DNA of 64,000 nucleotides from the NCBI GenBank assembly GCA_949316235.1, contig OX438751.1:2524413-2588412 (forward strand), written 5' to 3'. The notes under the pieces were generated by a model. The model saw only the letters and a list, made by a program, of their open reading frames with translations, ran no database searches and was not told the origin of the DNA. The stretch comes from Oegoconia quadripuncta. Its lineage: Eukaryota; Arthropoda; Insecta; Lepidoptera; Autostichidae. Positions 12,501 to 23,821 of the stretch are shown piece by piece; position 1 is the first letter of the stretch; the number at the start of each line of letters is the position of its first letter. The translations under genes and the position numbers were made by a program.

Positions 12501-15500
12501 CCGGGAATTTCTAGATCTTCAATTTATACGGCTTGTGGTGTAGGCTAACTGCGTAAACAACTAACTACATATTGCGTGTCTTGAGGGTATCGTGCCTAAC
12601 ACCACCACAAACATATCAGGTCCTTACCTATGAAATTGGCGTTTTGTATGAAGAATTTCATTAAGACTGTTTTCGGCATACAAACATTTTTGATTTTTTT
12701 TTGGGAACGGCAAATCCAAATTTAACTAAACTTTGTGTGTATTATCGGATAACATTAAGTTTAAGTATAGGCAGCGTTAATTTTTAAAAGTAACCGCTTT
12801 ATAAAAGTTTCAGCGAATCTAAGAAATGATTATGGGAAGCACATGAAAAGAGCTCTGTACAATTTTTTTTATGTGATTAAATTAGAAATTAATCAATATT
12901 TCATGTGAAACCTTGAAATAATATTCCATTTTCCAAATAAAAACAAATTTGGATATAGCTTTGAAAATCGCAGGAATTGGTACATATGATTCACGAAGAA
13001 AAATCTCCAATTTCATAGGTAAAGACCCAATATTTATGTAGTTATTTCGACGATTTGCGCATTACAAATTATAGCATGACAAAAGAAAACAAACTAGGTA
13101 ATGCCCTGTATTTCAGGGTCTCAGGTCTCCATCTACGAAATGGTCACATGAGCTGTAGCAGTCACATACAGTAGTAGTTTAAAATAGGTATATATCTACT
13201 TGCATTTAGAGTGGGTGTGTTATATGTGTGTGAGTGTAAGTCGGAGTGCGTGTGCGCACTGAAAATGTTTATCTCATATATTCGTCAGTCGTCAAGGCAT
13301 GAAACTCCCTTCCGGTTTCAGTCTTTCCTGAATCCTACAACATTGTGATCTTCAAGAGCAGAGTGAATAGGCATTTACTGGGATCGCGTGCTTCATCTTC
13401 GACCACATCATCATCAGGTGGGATTCTGGTCAAAGGCGAATCCAGTCAATCGCAAAAAAAAAATCCATTGGGATTTGATATATACCCCTACAATTGAGGC
13501 ACGAGACCTCCCATCAGGCTAAACAATATTGTAGAGCAGCGAACAGTGCCCTATAGGTTTTGATGATGTACCAATGGGACTTTTAGTATGAAAATACGCT
13601 TTAATATGACTTAGCTTTAATTAGGTTACACTGCAAACTTATTTTTTCTACATCAGTACTAAACTTAGTATTCCATATTAATGTCAACCATTTCTAAGAT
13701 AAACGGCTTTGACACACGGACAGACAGACAAGGACAGTGTTCTGTTTATCCAAAATGAGGTCATCATCAAATAAACATCCTCCTGCAGGGATATAGGCCT
13801 TCCCTCGTATACCACGCGGCCCAATGCGGGTTGGGGACTTCACATGGCTCTGGACTTTTATTTCTCAAGCATGCAGGTTTTCTCACGATGTACATTTCCT
13901 TCACCGTTTAAGAGCAGTCGGAGTAATTGAATTTAAAAAAAGTCATTGGTACATGTCCTGCCTGAGCATCGAACCCGGACCTCCCAAATCGGGGACACCG
14001 CAATCGCTTAGCCACCGACGCTCATAAACAAAAAATATATTTCCATGGAATGCAATGAAAATGTGTTATAGTTGGTGTGACGTGACCCTAATATTCAGTG
14101 CATTTGAGGTCAAGCAAACCCTTTACCTTAAAAAATGGCTTCATACTTCGAAAACAAATGATTTCATATACATATAAATTTAAATGTAATCGAGAGACGA
14201 CCGCGGCATAAATTATAGGCGAGATAAAAAAAAACAGTCGCTATCATAAAGGTATTTATAGAGGAAAGGCAAACAGAGAGAACGAGCTGTCGTTACCAAT
14301 GAATACATGAATGAATTGCTTATGTTTCAATTTATTTTCCTTCTCTGCATGAGTCGGTACTATTACCGAGTTATTCCACACAAATATATACACACATACG
14401 TATGTAGGTAGTAAAATAAACGTTCGATTATAGCAACTGGAAATGGCGACCGATTGGTGTAGTGATAGATAGATAAACCGTTTATTTGCATATTGGCTCA
14501 AGGTCGAATCCCGCTAAGGGGTGAATATAAACATTTGTTCCCGAGTCACACTTGCGTAGAAAAATTTGTTTTTATTGTTAACTGGATACGCGTTTAACCA
14601 CAATCTCACCTGATGGGAAGTGACGATGTGGTCGAAGATGAAGCACGCGATCTCAGTAGATGCCTATTCACCCTGCTGTTGAAGATCCCAAAGTTGTAGG
14701 ATTCAGGAAAGACTGACGCCGGAAGGCAGTACCATGCCTTGGCTGTTCGCATTATGACTGAAGAGTCGAACCGCTTAGTGCGAATGTTTTTTTTTTTATT
14801 TTTTTATTTTTATTTTTTTTTATGGTTAACTGGATGTTCGGTATGTTAACTACATACGGGTGGAATCCCTCCCCGCGCCTAGTATGAGTGGAAATCTACC
14901 ACTGTACGTTTCTCAAGAAACTTCTTACCACGTACAACCACCCTGTGGAACGGACTTCCGGCAGCGGTATTCCCGAACGAGTACGACATTGGAACCTTCA
15001 AGAAACGAGCCTACACCTTCCTCAAAGGCCGGCAACGCATCTGTGACCCTTTTGGTGTTGCGGGTGTCCATGGGCGGCGGTGATTGCTTTCCATCAGGTG
15101 ACCCGCATGCTCGTTTGCCGTCCTCTCATATAAAAAAAAAAATAGTAGTCCGAAGATGAAATGGCGATGGTGGAATAAGATTGTGTAATTCCAACGCACA
15201 TATTGGCATAACAGTATTGTCCTGAGTTCTTTTAGTTTGTATTCATTTTGTTCATTGTAAATTTCACGGTACAAAACCAATACAGCAAAACATAATAGGA
15301 AAATGGAGACAAATTATCATTAGAACATAAACAATACTATATATTATGTAAAGAACGAAAAGAAGAATAGAAACATAGTGAAGGGAAACACTCTGCATGT
15401 TATTTGAGTTGTATGAGTCTATGCAATAATAATAATTATCCTTGACATACACACAGCGCCATCTAGTTCCACAGTAAGCAACTATAGGCTTGTGTTGTGG

Positions 15501-18500
15501 ATACCAGATGGTTGATATACTACATAAATACATTTTTTTTTGTAAATAAATACTTATTATCCATAACTCCGGTACGCATGTCCGTATTCATCAGACAAAC
15601 ATATGCCCCTAGCGGGATTCGAACTCGCAACCTTTTGGTATAGTGGTCGGAGTTGCTAACCACTACACCAAACAGGTCGTCAAGTGTATATAATGTGTAA
15701 TAAAGTGTCACATAATGGTGTGTTTATGTTTATCTGAGTTTGCTCATGCATCTACCGACTGATATTAATGAATGAATTAATTAATTAATGAAGAAATGAA
15801 TAGTATTCCTGGTGAACTATATTCACATAACGTAAAACTATGTAAAAATGCATTAAAGAAGTACTTTATAGATGGAAATATGTAGGAAGTGCCTTTCCAA
15901 CAAATTTTATTTCGATAGCGAGACACATGTCTACTTGCTTTCGTATATCAATCTTATGTATTGTGTATGTAGATATTTTAAGTTGCTTTTGTAATAATTA
16001 ATAACGTGGCGGGTCAGTGACCTCATTCGCACTACACACAAACCTTTACAGGTTTTCGTAGGCGTCTTATAGTGAAGATTGTTCAAATAATGTTCTATGG
16101 ATAAATAAATTAAAAAAAAAAAATATTCTTAGATCACACTGCCATCGCAACTGAGCTGATCACAACGTTAAATTATGGCGTTGATGAACATGCCATGAGT
16201 TAGCAAGAAAATATGAACAAAGAAAATCATTTATTCACCACAAGTAGGCACAAACTTAAGAGCGGATCACGGTACTCTTTTTTTTTTTTTTTATGCACGA
16301 CGGGTTCCCGGAACCCCAAACACATTTGGGGGATTGGCTATCTTATCTCTGACAACCGGAACACAACAATGCTATTGACATTGCTGCTTGGCGGCAGATT
16401 TAGATAAGATGGTGGTAGCTAGCCAGGCGGACATTTTAAAATGCCCTACCACCAACCAAACTCCCTACAAACTTTCAAATCCAAAATTTTCCGAATTGAA
16501 TAAACCCATTCTAATGAAACTTTATACATATAAGCAGGACACATTGTTCTAAAAAGTTAGTAGAGACCATTTTCGAAAAACAATGGTGTCGATTCGGATG
16601 TACACCAACTAAACTAAAACCAGTTTTAAAGTAGTACTGTCTCTTACTCTCTGGAACAGTACGATGCGACGGTACCACTCCAAAACTGGTTTTAGCTTAG
16701 TTGGTGTACATCCGAATCGACACTATTATATAACTAAACTAGATTGATTTTAAGTTTTAAATAGTAACAGAAAAATGCAATATATTCTTTTAAATTTGAC
16801 AATGTCTTCTATTGACTTTTTAGATCTATGTATCCTGCAACTTATAAAGTTTAATTAGAATCGGTTTATTCATTTCGAAAAATGTGGACTTGTAAGTATG
16901 TATGGAATACCGTGCGGGATAAACGCTCTTAACACGAAAAATAACAAATTGTAAAATATAAAGAGAAATACAAACATTTTGTGTGCCACTGTAGCAAAGA
17001 GGAGTGGGACTCAGCGTCCCGGAATCTGTCATCACATAATTTAGGGATACTTTGTAAAAAAGCGAAAATACATGAAAAATTAAGCAGTAGACCAATTCCT
17101 TTCAGAGACTTAAAGGAATTCGATTCCTCCGAAGCAGCTAGGTCCGGTAACGCAGGATTTACGCTGACCAATCCTTTCACCACGATGGCAAGCTCTAAAA
17201 TGTCTAAACAATCCTTATTAGAGTTACATCAATGATCCGTTTCAGGGCCAAATGACCAGACCCATAAAAAACGTTCACAGAGAGTGCTATTAGAGTGGCT
17301 AAGTTTTATAGATTAACTGGATAAGCTTTTGACCACAATCTCACCTGATGGGAAGTGACTCGAAAAGAAGACCACTAATTTAGTAATTAAAATTCCAAAT
17401 TACCTGATTAGTAATGTCATAAACGACGATGGCCGCTTGCGCACCTCTGTAGTACATGGGCGCTAAGCTGTGGTACCTGCAATAGAGACGACAAGTTCTA
17501 TATTCACTTCACGAACACCATGTTACACAGAAGTGATAATTGGCAATGTATCCAACAAAAACGGTGCAATATTTTTTTACGTCAAGTTACCTTTTTTATA
17601 TTGTGTACCAGCGTTCGTGGATATACCGGATGATTTTTTTTAACGTAAGGAAAAAATAGGACATATTAGGTAAGTGAAATACAGGTTATTGGCATAGGTT
17701 TTTTTTTTTTGTCAAAAACCATCATCTACGGCCGCGCTGGCTCCGGCCAGTTATGCGACAGGCGAGCTTCGTAGGGTGGGAACCCATCCGGTATATTCAT
17801 CCGATATTATATCGGATATCCAAACATTTTTGCCCTCATTGATTGCTACTAACTTGGTCATTATTATGACTTGCTTTTTGAAACTATTAATATAAAATGT
17901 GTAGAAAATGGCACGAATATCAAGAAACACTTATTATCATAGCAAAATAGTAATGTAAACAAAATAGGGTTTATGATTCGGAGGTCGCGGGTTCGAATCG
18001 TTTATTAATTTGAGAGACAAATAGTTGCTTACATAAATTACATAAGTAGCTCATGTACTCTTAAAATGTTATGTTATGGATTATACATTTTATAATATGT
18101 ATATTAAAAAGTGTTCGCGCAGTATAATAACCATCTGGTATCCATAATACAAGCCTAGTTGGTTGGTGTGGAACTAGATGGCGCTATGCATATGTCGAAG
18201 GATATTTATTTCATCATATATAAGCCACTGAACGACCACTGCAGAGCACCTCCCCCATACATTTCAAGAGTGATCGTATTTTTTGACTTATCGATAATTT
18301 GGGTACTCAATGTTACCCGAGACGATATAAGAATTCCAACAACACTTCGAAATCAGGTTAAGCATTTAAAAATTATTGTGGAATAACGCCCATACATGAA
18401 CCCCGAATACACATTCCATTTTTGGGCAGTCGCGTAAAGAGCTCACCTCTCCTGCCCCGCAGTGTCCCATATCTCGAACTTGACGGTGGTGTCGTCAAGG

Positions 18501-18694
18501 CAGACCGTCTGCGTTAGGAAGGCAGCGCCGATCGTGCTCTCCTGGTACTCGTGGAACTGTCCCTTCACGAATCGGAGCACCAACGAGGACTTGCCCACCG
18601 CCGACTCGCCCAGTAGCACCAGCTTGAACTGGCAGACCTTCGTCTGTGGAGCGCCGTTTGGCCTCTGCGCGCCCCCGCTTCTGTTTGTTGCCAT
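5368..18694 (-). CDS. Rab5: Rab5 small GTPase
   Basis: Rab5 is the early-endosome GTPase that drives endocytic vesicle tethering and fusion. Four coding exons with GT-AG borders join in frame: 18694-18447, 17476-17404, 6214-5998 and 5474-5368, giving 214 residues, the usual family length. Visible motifs are the P-loop GESAVGKS (29-36), switch I around STIGAAF (53-59), WDTAGQER (76-83), NKSD (135-138) and ETSAK (163-167). The end is SSCCK, whose two cysteines are the expected geranylgeranyl sites. The start at 18694 matches the family N-terminus MATNRSG; an upstream in-frame ATG lies before an acceptor-like TTACAG/G at 18698, so a non-coding 5' exon further upstream is likely. The C-terminal linker is unusually Gly/Ala-rich (about 188-199) and GC-rich. 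Intron 2 is about 11.2 kb and full of repeats. Confidence 0.96.
5611..5835 (+). mobile_element. RTE-type reverse transcriptase remnant in Rab5 intron 3
   Basis: The plus strand reads [20 protein letters not shown] and, after a stop and frame change, [16 protein letters not shown]. These match the C-terminal region of RTE-clade reverse transcriptases (the 'KW.WAGH.ARR' motif). It lies antisense to Rab5 within its last intron and is broken by a stop and a frameshift. Confidence 0.7.
6521..6690. repeat. (TG)n / (TGCG) microsatellite
   Basis: About 170 bases of alternating TG with CG and TA interruptions, within Rab5 intron 2. The open frames across it on both strands (Cys/Val or His/Thr repeats) are products of the dinucleotide and not genes. 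Confidence 0.95.
6714..6895 (+). mobile_element. Half copy of the CAGGGTGAATTTG inverted-repeat element
   Basis: Matches the left half of the complete element at 25603-26000: TTCGTGTAATTCTTG, then GGTGACTCCACTCCTGATTA and the CCCATACAAAGTAAACCA block. The distal half is missing. It is followed at about 6915 by a separate repeat beginning ACCGACTTCAAAAAG. Confidence 0.65.
7405..7690 (+). mobile_element. SINE family C copy
   Basis: tRNA-like head with a B-box (GGTCCGGGTTCGATTCCCAG) followed by the body GGTGAAGGAAAACATCGTGA and the tail GGGGATGTTTACGGGCTGAT. The same unit recurs at 13755-14030, 31495-31815 and 38060-38370 in reverse orientation. Confidence 0.8.
7941..8117 (-). mobile_element. 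SINE family A copy, 5'-truncated
   Basis: Reverse-orientation SINE-A tail and mid-body (poly-T, ATGAACAACGGG, GATGAGGTCGAAGGTGGAAG, GGCTATCTTATCTCTGACAA). It stops before the tRNA-like head. Confidence 0.8.
8540..8990 (+). mobile_element. Two LINE 3'-end fragments in tandem
   Basis: Two blocks share AGAGATCGCTTTTA-TGATAAGG-CGCCAAATTGTAC and end in TTGT(G/A)CAATAAAG (about 8551-8660 and 8884-8990). This reads like the 3' untranslated end of a lepidopteran non-LTR retrotransposon with a polyadenylation motif. No coding part remains. Confidence 0.55.
9366..9641 (+). mobile_element. SINE family B copy
   Basis: tRNA-derived SINE with B-box GGTTGCGGGTTCGAATCCCG and the family tail (CTGGTATCCACAACACAA, GGAACTAGATGGCGCTGTGT, GGATATTTATT). 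The A-box region carries a short deletion relative to the copy at 43803. The flanking 3' sequence as far as the next SINE-A is shared with that copy. Confidence 0.85.
9753..10076 (-). mobile_element. SINE family A copy, near full length
   Basis: Reverse-orientation SINE-A from the poly-T end through the B-box (GGGATTGAACCCGCGACC on the plus strand) to the tRNA-like start (TTTACATTGAGACACGGAAG). Confidence 0.85.
10724..10849 (+). mobile_element. LINE C-terminal remnant in Rab5 intron 2
   Basis: An open frame ending in a stop reads [16 protein letters not shown] and then [12 protein letters not shown]. This is the C-terminal signature seen after the reverse transcriptase of Jockey-like LINEs. 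No more of the element is readable upstream. Confidence 0.6.
11160..11490. repeat. Dispersed repeat with inverted parts (copies near 8700 and 17640)
   Basis: The block AAGTGAAATA-A-ATTATTGGCATAGGT occurs near 11190 and again near 17680. Its reverse complement (CTATGCCACTTACCTAATAT) occurs near 11432. The motif TTTGACGGTCGCGTTTGTAGCCTA near 11273 is the reverse complement of one near 8720. This points to one dispersed family; its ends and class cannot be set from here. Confidence 0.5.
11935..12239 (-). mobile_element. SINE family A fragment split by a MITE
   Basis: SINE-A reads ACCACTTGACCTCAATCACACCTG up to about 11966 and resumes as GATGTTAAGTGAAGATGAGG at about 12199, exactly where it should continue. 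The intervening block is annotated separately. Confidence 0.75.
11967..12197. mobile_element. MITE with about 19-bp terminal inverted repeats, inserted in SINE-A
   Basis: The left end GGGGTCTACTCTCTAACG faces CGTTAGAGAGTACACCCCC at the right end. The ~230 bp between them encode nothing. The host SINE continues across the insertion, so the boundaries are supported by an inferred empty site. No transposase family is assigned. Confidence 0.7.
12616..13030. mobile_element. Mariner/Tc1-like MITE, copy 1
   Basis: Flanked by TA on both sides (12614-12615 and 13031-13032). The ends are inverted repeats: GGTCCTTACCTATGAAATTGG on the left, and on the right CCAATTTCATAGGTAAAGACC. The 415 bp lack a transposase ORF. 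A second copy with the same interior lies at 30126-30531. TA duplication and these ends fit a mariner-type element. Confidence 0.75.
13285..13450 (+). mobile_element. LINE 3' coding remnant (family D)
   Basis: Degenerate plus-strand reading: aromatic/Leu-Pro block, then 'ES/PTYN...[11 protein letters not shown]'-like residues spread over shifted frames, typical of the C-terminal tail of a CR1/Jockey-type LINE. The same sequence in reverse orientation lies at 14575-14766, 17318-17358 and 24055-24165. Confidence 0.5.
13755..14030 (-). mobile_element. SINE family C copy
   Basis: Reverse-orientation SINE-C: ATAAACATCCTCCTGCAGGG, CCCAATGCGGGTTGGGGACT, and the B-box complement ATCGAACCCGGACCTCCCAA near the 5' end. 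Confidence 0.8.
14448..14570 (+). mobile_element. SINE family B fragment
   Basis: Divergent SINE-B head: CGACCGATTGGTGTAGTGAT, then GTCGAATCCCGCTAAGGGG and a short body. Truncated at the 3' side and interrupted by a TAGATAGATAAA stretch. Confidence 0.55.
14575..14766 (-). mobile_element. LINE family D 3' fragment, reverse copy
   Basis: Reverse complement of the 13285-13450 remnant: CACCTGATGGGAAGTGACGA, TGTAGGATTCAGGAAAGACT. Small pieces of the same family lie at 17318-17358 and 24055-24165. Confidence 0.5.
14862..15125 (+). mobile_element. LINE reverse transcriptase C-terminal fragment (family E)
   Basis: The plus-strand frame reads [19 protein letters not shown] residues, then [20 protein letters not shown] and [18 protein letters not shown] before a stop. 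The same C-terminus occurs at 42800-43060 (plus) and 47352-47690 (minus). This is the tail of one non-LTR family that ends just after the Gly-Arg-Arg stop. Confidence 0.7.
15435..15681 (-). mobile_element. SINE family B copy
   Basis: Reverse-orientation SINE-B: TACACACAGCGCCATCTAGT at the tail end, B-box complement CGGGATTCGAACTCGCAACC and head complement ACACCAAACAGGTCGT. Nearly full length. Confidence 0.85.
15690..16275. other. Rab5 intron 2, nothing recognised
   Basis: AT-rich; a short ATTAATTAATTAATGAA tandem run near 15775-15795 and poly-A near 16120. No coding or RNA signal. Confidence 0.4.
16276..16462 (-). mobile_element. SINE family A copy, internally deleted
   Basis: Reverse SINE-A with a poly-T start, ATGCACGACGGGTTCCCGGA (the ~70 bp between CGGGTT and the CCGGAAACCCC block are missing) and an end within the CCCTACCACCAACCAAA segment. 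The 33823 scrap may carry a similar join. Confidence 0.75.
16584..16724. mobile_element. Palindromic MITE, copy 1
   Basis: The outer ~50 bp arms are inverted repeats: GGTGTCGATTCGGATGTACA and TGTACATCCGAATCGACAC. Each arm continues into ACTAAAACCAGTTTTA/AAACTGGTTTTAGCTTAGT. A ~50 bp centre has CAGTACGATGCGACGGTACC. Copies at 37832-37975 and 43091-43248. Confidence 0.75.
18121..18212 (+). mobile_element. SINE family B tail fragment
   Basis: AACCATCTGGTATCCATAAT and GGAACTAGATGGCGCTATGC match the SINE-B 3' body; the tRNA-like head is absent. Confidence 0.65.
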
Positions 18695-18754
18695 TGCCTG
18701 TAACAAAACAACGCTCTAAGTATTTAAAATACCAAAAAAGCCGACTGCATATTT

Positions 18755-18996
18755 TGTTTTTTTTTATACACAACAGGTTAGCACTTGACCTCAATCACAC
18801 CTGATGTTAAGTGAAGATTAGGCCGAAGGTGGAAGCGTACTGACCCGGTAACCCCATCCTATTTGGGGGGGCTGGCTATCTTATCTCTGACAACCGGAAC
18901 ACAACAATGCTATTAGCTTTGCTGTTTGGTGGCAGACTTAGATAAGATGGTGGTAGCTAGCCAGGCGGACATTTTAACGTGTCCTACCAACAACCA
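18755..18996 (-). mobile_element. SINE family A copy, 5'-truncated
   Basis: Reverse SINE-A from poly-T (ATACACAACAGGTTAGCACT) to the CCTACCAACAACCA block; the tRNA-like head is missing. It lies just upstream of the Rab5 start. Confidence 0.8.
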
Positions 18997-19439
18997 CGTT
19001 GTGTTGTGGATGTTTTACCATAATACGTATCCTATGACACCCTGAGGCCAAGACAAAACTATTATATACTATTACTATAACTAAAAGACTAACGACGATA
19101 AAAGACGACATCTTGAACTTCGAAATTGGTCAAGCCATTTTGGGTACAGGAGATAAAATAGAAATCTATAAACTACACCCGAAAGACGTTGCCCTACTTC
19201 TTAGGGCAAAAAGAACTATTGCTACTATTTGAGAATCAGACAACCCATTCGCTGGATTGGTTGGAAGCAGACGCCATTTTGTTTTATTACAAAATGTATT
19301 CGATGACACAACGGCATTGCACTTCAAAATCGTCAAGTTCTTTAGGTTACAGGAGGTAACATAGAATATAAAATACCCTCCTTGGAGCAGACCTTCGGAC
19401 AACTGGTAACTTTGGCAGATATCATCATCTCCTTGCCCT

Positions 19440-20000
19440 AGTCCCTTTATTTGGGGCGCAGTACCTACGTTTTTTTCTTCCAATCTCCTCTATCCGCCGT
19501 AACCCCATCATTCACGCCCTTTTCGGTCATATCACCTCTCACACAATCCATGCATCTTTTCCTTGGACTTCCTCTTCCTTTCCAACCATCGACATTGCAG
19601 CGTGCAGAAGAAAAGAAAAAAAAAAAGATTGTTGGAGTTAAAAAGAAATTTCCCGTGGGAGGGGAGCGTTCCCGGCGGAAACGGACGCCAGGGAACGCTC
19701 GCCGGCCGTGCCTCGTGCTCCCCTGCAAGTGGGACGGAAAAGGAAAATTGAAATATAATTCTAGTCGAATATTATATTTGGGCCAGGTCAGTTGTGCCAC
19801 CCTGTACCAATTACAGCAGCCTCGGATTTATATTTCAATTTTCTTTTTACCACATTCATCACTCTCTTAGTAACTCTCGCAGGTGACCCGCATGCTCGTT
19901 TGCGTTTTATCCCTCCTCATTACATGTCCATACCACGCCAAACGATTTCCTTTCAACTTTTTCTGCCACGGCTGCCACTTTTAAATATACATCATCGTCA
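19440..20000 (-). mobile_element. RTE-like LINE C-terminal fragment with an internal insertion
   Basis: The minus strand first reads GNRLAWYGHVMRRD (about 19960-19910) and later resumes as CNVDGWKGRGSPRKR, then DCVRGDMTEKGVNDGVTADR (about 19600-19465). These are the conserved C-terminal motifs of a reverse transcriptase. The two parts are separated by about 280 bp of unrelated GC-rich sequence (19615-19890). Confidence 0.7.
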
Positions 20001-20486
20001 AACATTGCCATAAAACCCCCAAAAAGTGAAGTGAATATCGTATCAACAGCTTCGTCCCCACAGCCTCCTCTCACTGGCTATAGTCCACCACGAAGGTCCG
20101 GTGCGGTAGATCTGTGTCAGACTAACTGACAATCAGTGTTTACAAGTCACCATCTTGACTAAATGACTGTCTACGCTTGTCTACATCTGTCTAACCGGAA
20201 CCGATTATATACATAAATTGTTAAAACCCTCTTAATTAGCTAATTTAATGGATGTTTTCACCGATTCGGCACATATAGTCGACGTGCAGTGGACGTCAGC
20301 TGTGTCACGCGAGCTAACTTGGAAAAGCTTTAATAATACCTACGATTAATTACTCTATTACTTACCTACCTAATCAAATTTAATGCCTGCCTACTTATTA
20401 TGTGGCGAGGCATTGCTTCTTACTAATCACGCAGACTTCGGTAAGGGTGCCGCTAAATGCAAATAAACTTTTAAATTTTGAAAGTA

Positions 20487-20700
20487 CGACCGTTTGGTAT
20501 AGTGGATAGTGACCCTGTCAGCGACGAACGGCTGCGGGTTCGAATCCCGCAAGGGGTATATCTTTGTGTGATGAATACGAACATTTATTCTCGAGTCATG
20601 GGTGTTTATGTAAATATTTATGCATGTTTATGCGTTGTCTAGTATCCATAGAACAAGCTTTGCTTACTTTGGTACCAGATGATTGGTGTGTCAAAAAAAA
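20487..20700 (+). mobile_element. SINE family B, divergent subfamily
   Basis: CGACCGTTTGGTATAGTGGA head, B-box GGCTGCGGGTTCGAATCCCG and the body ATTCTCGAGTCATGGGTGTT. It shares with 32466-32680 and 60340-60554 (reverse) a variant head and a shortened tail (GTACCAGATGATTGGTGTG). Confidence 0.75.
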
Positions 20701-22227
20701 TGTTATGGTAATTTTCCAATTCCAATTTCCAATTTTTCTAAAAATTCAAATTAAAAAAAAAGTAGACGAAAGCATTAAGTTTAAGACAGAGGTGACTCAA
20801 TGAAATTAGTAATTAAATTGTGAAGATATCTAGTATTATATCTCTAGTATTATATCTCATTCAATTGTGATTACTATGATAATTTCTTATCACTATTTCT
20901 GTGCATCTAGACAATATTACAAAACGAATAATTTACAGAAGTAAATTTGAATTTGAACTGAGAAGACTATGTTGTAACTTTTTAAAAAGTTTGTTCGTTG
21001 TAAATTTTATAAACGATTATTATAAGAAAAATTTGTAAAAACTTTTTTAAATTAAAATAGGTTTATTATTTGCTTGTAGTTTTTACACTAATGTTTGGGA
21101 TATCATTGTTTAGTTTTATATTGGGGGAACCCCGCAGACGTGGGGTTCAAAACTTGCGTTACCTGGTCATCGATACACTCAATAGGATCCTAATAACTGG
21201 CGCGGGCATCTGTCAATACATCAGCCCCCGTAGCATCTTTTGTTTCGCGCGACTAGTCATGCACTAATTTTACTGAAAATGCTCGTAAAATACGGGTACT
21301 TTTCGGTCATTTATAAAATATAAAAATTCCCGGCGACTTATGACGTTTTAAATTTTAATTTGTTTCAAATCTCGCGCGCGTATCTTTGCAAAATTATTAT
21401 GCGACGTTGCCGATTAGTACAGTCAGTCATTATGTGTGGCATATGCGCTCCTGTCGTTCCGCTCTTGGTGGGCGATCAGGGGGGGCACACTTCAAATGTC
21501 ATCAATTTTCATAGCAGACTGCGACCTCTGAACTGCGGTTGACGAACTAACCGTTATTAGTGTTCTGTGGCAGCAGCCGCCATCTTACCGGTGGGTGATG
21601 TCATGTCGAGCTCTCAGTCAACGTCGATTTCCTTTTGAAAGTTTTTGTAAAATTTCAGATTTTTGTTAATTTGTTGTTTGTTTTTGTTATACTTGTTTTT
21701 CATAGCTAATTTAAAGAAATTAGTTATGAGAAATAAAAATTTCCTCATAAACAACAATACCTATTTCTAAACCCAGTTTCTACCTATATAATCAGTGTAC
21801 GTAGGTATGTATAGATAGATTTAATTCCTCAACCAATCGCTGGCAGCAGCACTGTCTATACATGCAAATTTAAACACGGAGTTGCCACTCTTTCTCGGTA
21901 AATAGTTACTATACTCTTTGTGGGCGACTGAGCAAGCGGCGAACAGTAGACTTGGTTTTGTCTAGCCGGTTTTTACATCCATAAGCGCGACGTGAGAATG
22001 GGATAGTTGTATATTTCGTCCAAACAAAAGAGCAGGGCAAATCTCGCGCGACAAACGTTAATCGCGCCTGTCATGCTCCCGGTACTGGATAGTAAACAGA
22101 TGCTTACATCTGTTCACTTCGCTCAAAAACTTGGAATCAAATATTAGTCAGTCCTGTCGGCTTATTTCACTCCGATTGGTTCTGATATAACTCCTCCGTC
22201 ATACCTCAGCTAGTTCACAGAATTCAA
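20701..22227. other. Intergenic, nothing recognised
   Basis: Contains a duplicated TATCTCTAGTATTATATCTC near 20828-20860 and GC-richer stretches at 21120-21260 and 21880-22130. No exon with homology or convincing splice sites was seen. Confidence 0.4.
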
Positions 22228-22544
22228 CCGCCTCCGTGGCTCAATTCGGATTCGGAAGTCGCGGGTTCAATCCCCAGCGGGGTACATGTTTAAGTACTCG
22301 GTTTAGTTGGGGGTAGGGCATTTCAAATGTCCGGTTGGCTAGGTATCACCATCTTATCTAAATCTGCCGCCAAGCAGCAATGTTAATAGCATTGTTGTGT
22401 TCCGGTTGTCAAAGATAAGATAACCAGTCCCCCAAATCTGTTGGGGTTTCCGGGTCAGTACGATTCCACCTTCGACCTCATCTTCACTTAACATCAGGTG
22501 TGATTGAGGTCAAGTACCACCCCATTGTGCATAAAAAAAAAAAA
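22228..22544 (+). mobile_element. SINE family A copy, near full length
   Basis: CCGCCTCCGTGGCTCAAT head, B-box CGCGGGTTCAATCCCCAGCG, full body and GTGCATAAAAAAAAAAA tail. Best plus-strand reference copy of the family in this window. Confidence 0.88.
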
Positions 22545-23821
22545 TAAATTTATTAACACCTTAACCTAATAAGTATTTTGTTTGGAAACAACCTATATTT
22601 ATAATAAATTAAAAATTTCGAAAACCCCCGATACAACAAGCGATTAAAACAAAACGGCTGAACCGAATTTGATAACACATGTCTATAAACCGCCGCTAGA
22701 AAAGCTACTTTCAAATAAAAAAAAAACCGCATCCAAATCGGTTCACCCGTTTAAGACTTACGGTGGCCATTTTGCGTCGGTGGTTAAAAAGTGTCGTGAA
22801 TGACATAAGCTACATGGGTACGCGTCGACTTTCGAAATCTGTCGCTATGCCTAAATCAAAAATAATTTAATGGCTCGCCCGCGCCTCCTCTGGCGCCGTC
22901 TCTATGAAGCGGGTTACCAGCATGTACAGGAGGTCATTAAACTGTATTGACTTTCCAATTTCTCATGAAAATCCTGGGGAGATCATATTCAGCACCATAG
23001 AGACATTGATGCCACAAATGACTTTTGTTTGTCTAACGCGAACAAGTCAATACACCACGGTTTGCTGTAACTGCAGCCCAGTTACGTTCACGACGTTGTG
23101 TAATCACATGCCTCCTAACTAGCTTACATACCTACTCGTATTCATCTGTCGACCTTCAACTTAATATACACAGTAATGCGTACGCGTTGAATTCGAACAT
23201 CCCATTCCTACAAGTGTACAATACAACCTTGTTGTCTACCTAATGTATGAGGAATGAATGAAGTTAATTAATCGATCAGTAAGATAGATTGTGCGCGATT
23301 CGAACGTTCAATTGATTTTGATTATAAAAAAAAGGGTACTTAACTTCGCCAATTTTAAGGTTCCTTACCTCAAAATTTAAAACGGGACACTCATAACACT
23401 TATTTTGTTTGTCTGTGCATATTTGTTAGGCCCTGAGGGTATTAAGTTGAAATCAAATCAAATCAAATGGCCAATTAAGTTGGATGGAGTTTCTTGACGC
23501 TTCTTCTCCATAAGCATAAAACCCTAAGAAGCGACGTAGTTTAGAAAAAATATGATGACTGTCTAAGTAAGTGTTATTTATGTAGAATTTTTCGACTTTT
23601 ACGTGTATGTTGTATGATAAATCGGTGACCTGATCACATTTTTCATGTCCAAGATAGGGATCTAGACGTAGTGGAACATCGAAACTAAAATTCCTTTTAA
23701 ATTTATACATCCTTACAGATACAGCCTCTGAACGCATATTTAAAACTTCTTCTTTTCGTGTCGTTTGAAGCCCAGTAATTAGCCACGTGAATTAGCATTG
23801 TCAGTGTCATTGAATAGGTCT
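22545..23821. other. Intergenic repeats without clear class
   Basis: The block AAACGGCTGAACCGAATTTG with ATCCAAATCGGTTCACCCGT (22650-22760) has the look of a dispersed transposon end. The 94-residue minus-strand frame at 23453-23737 resembles no family I know and is not called as a gene. Confidence 0.35.
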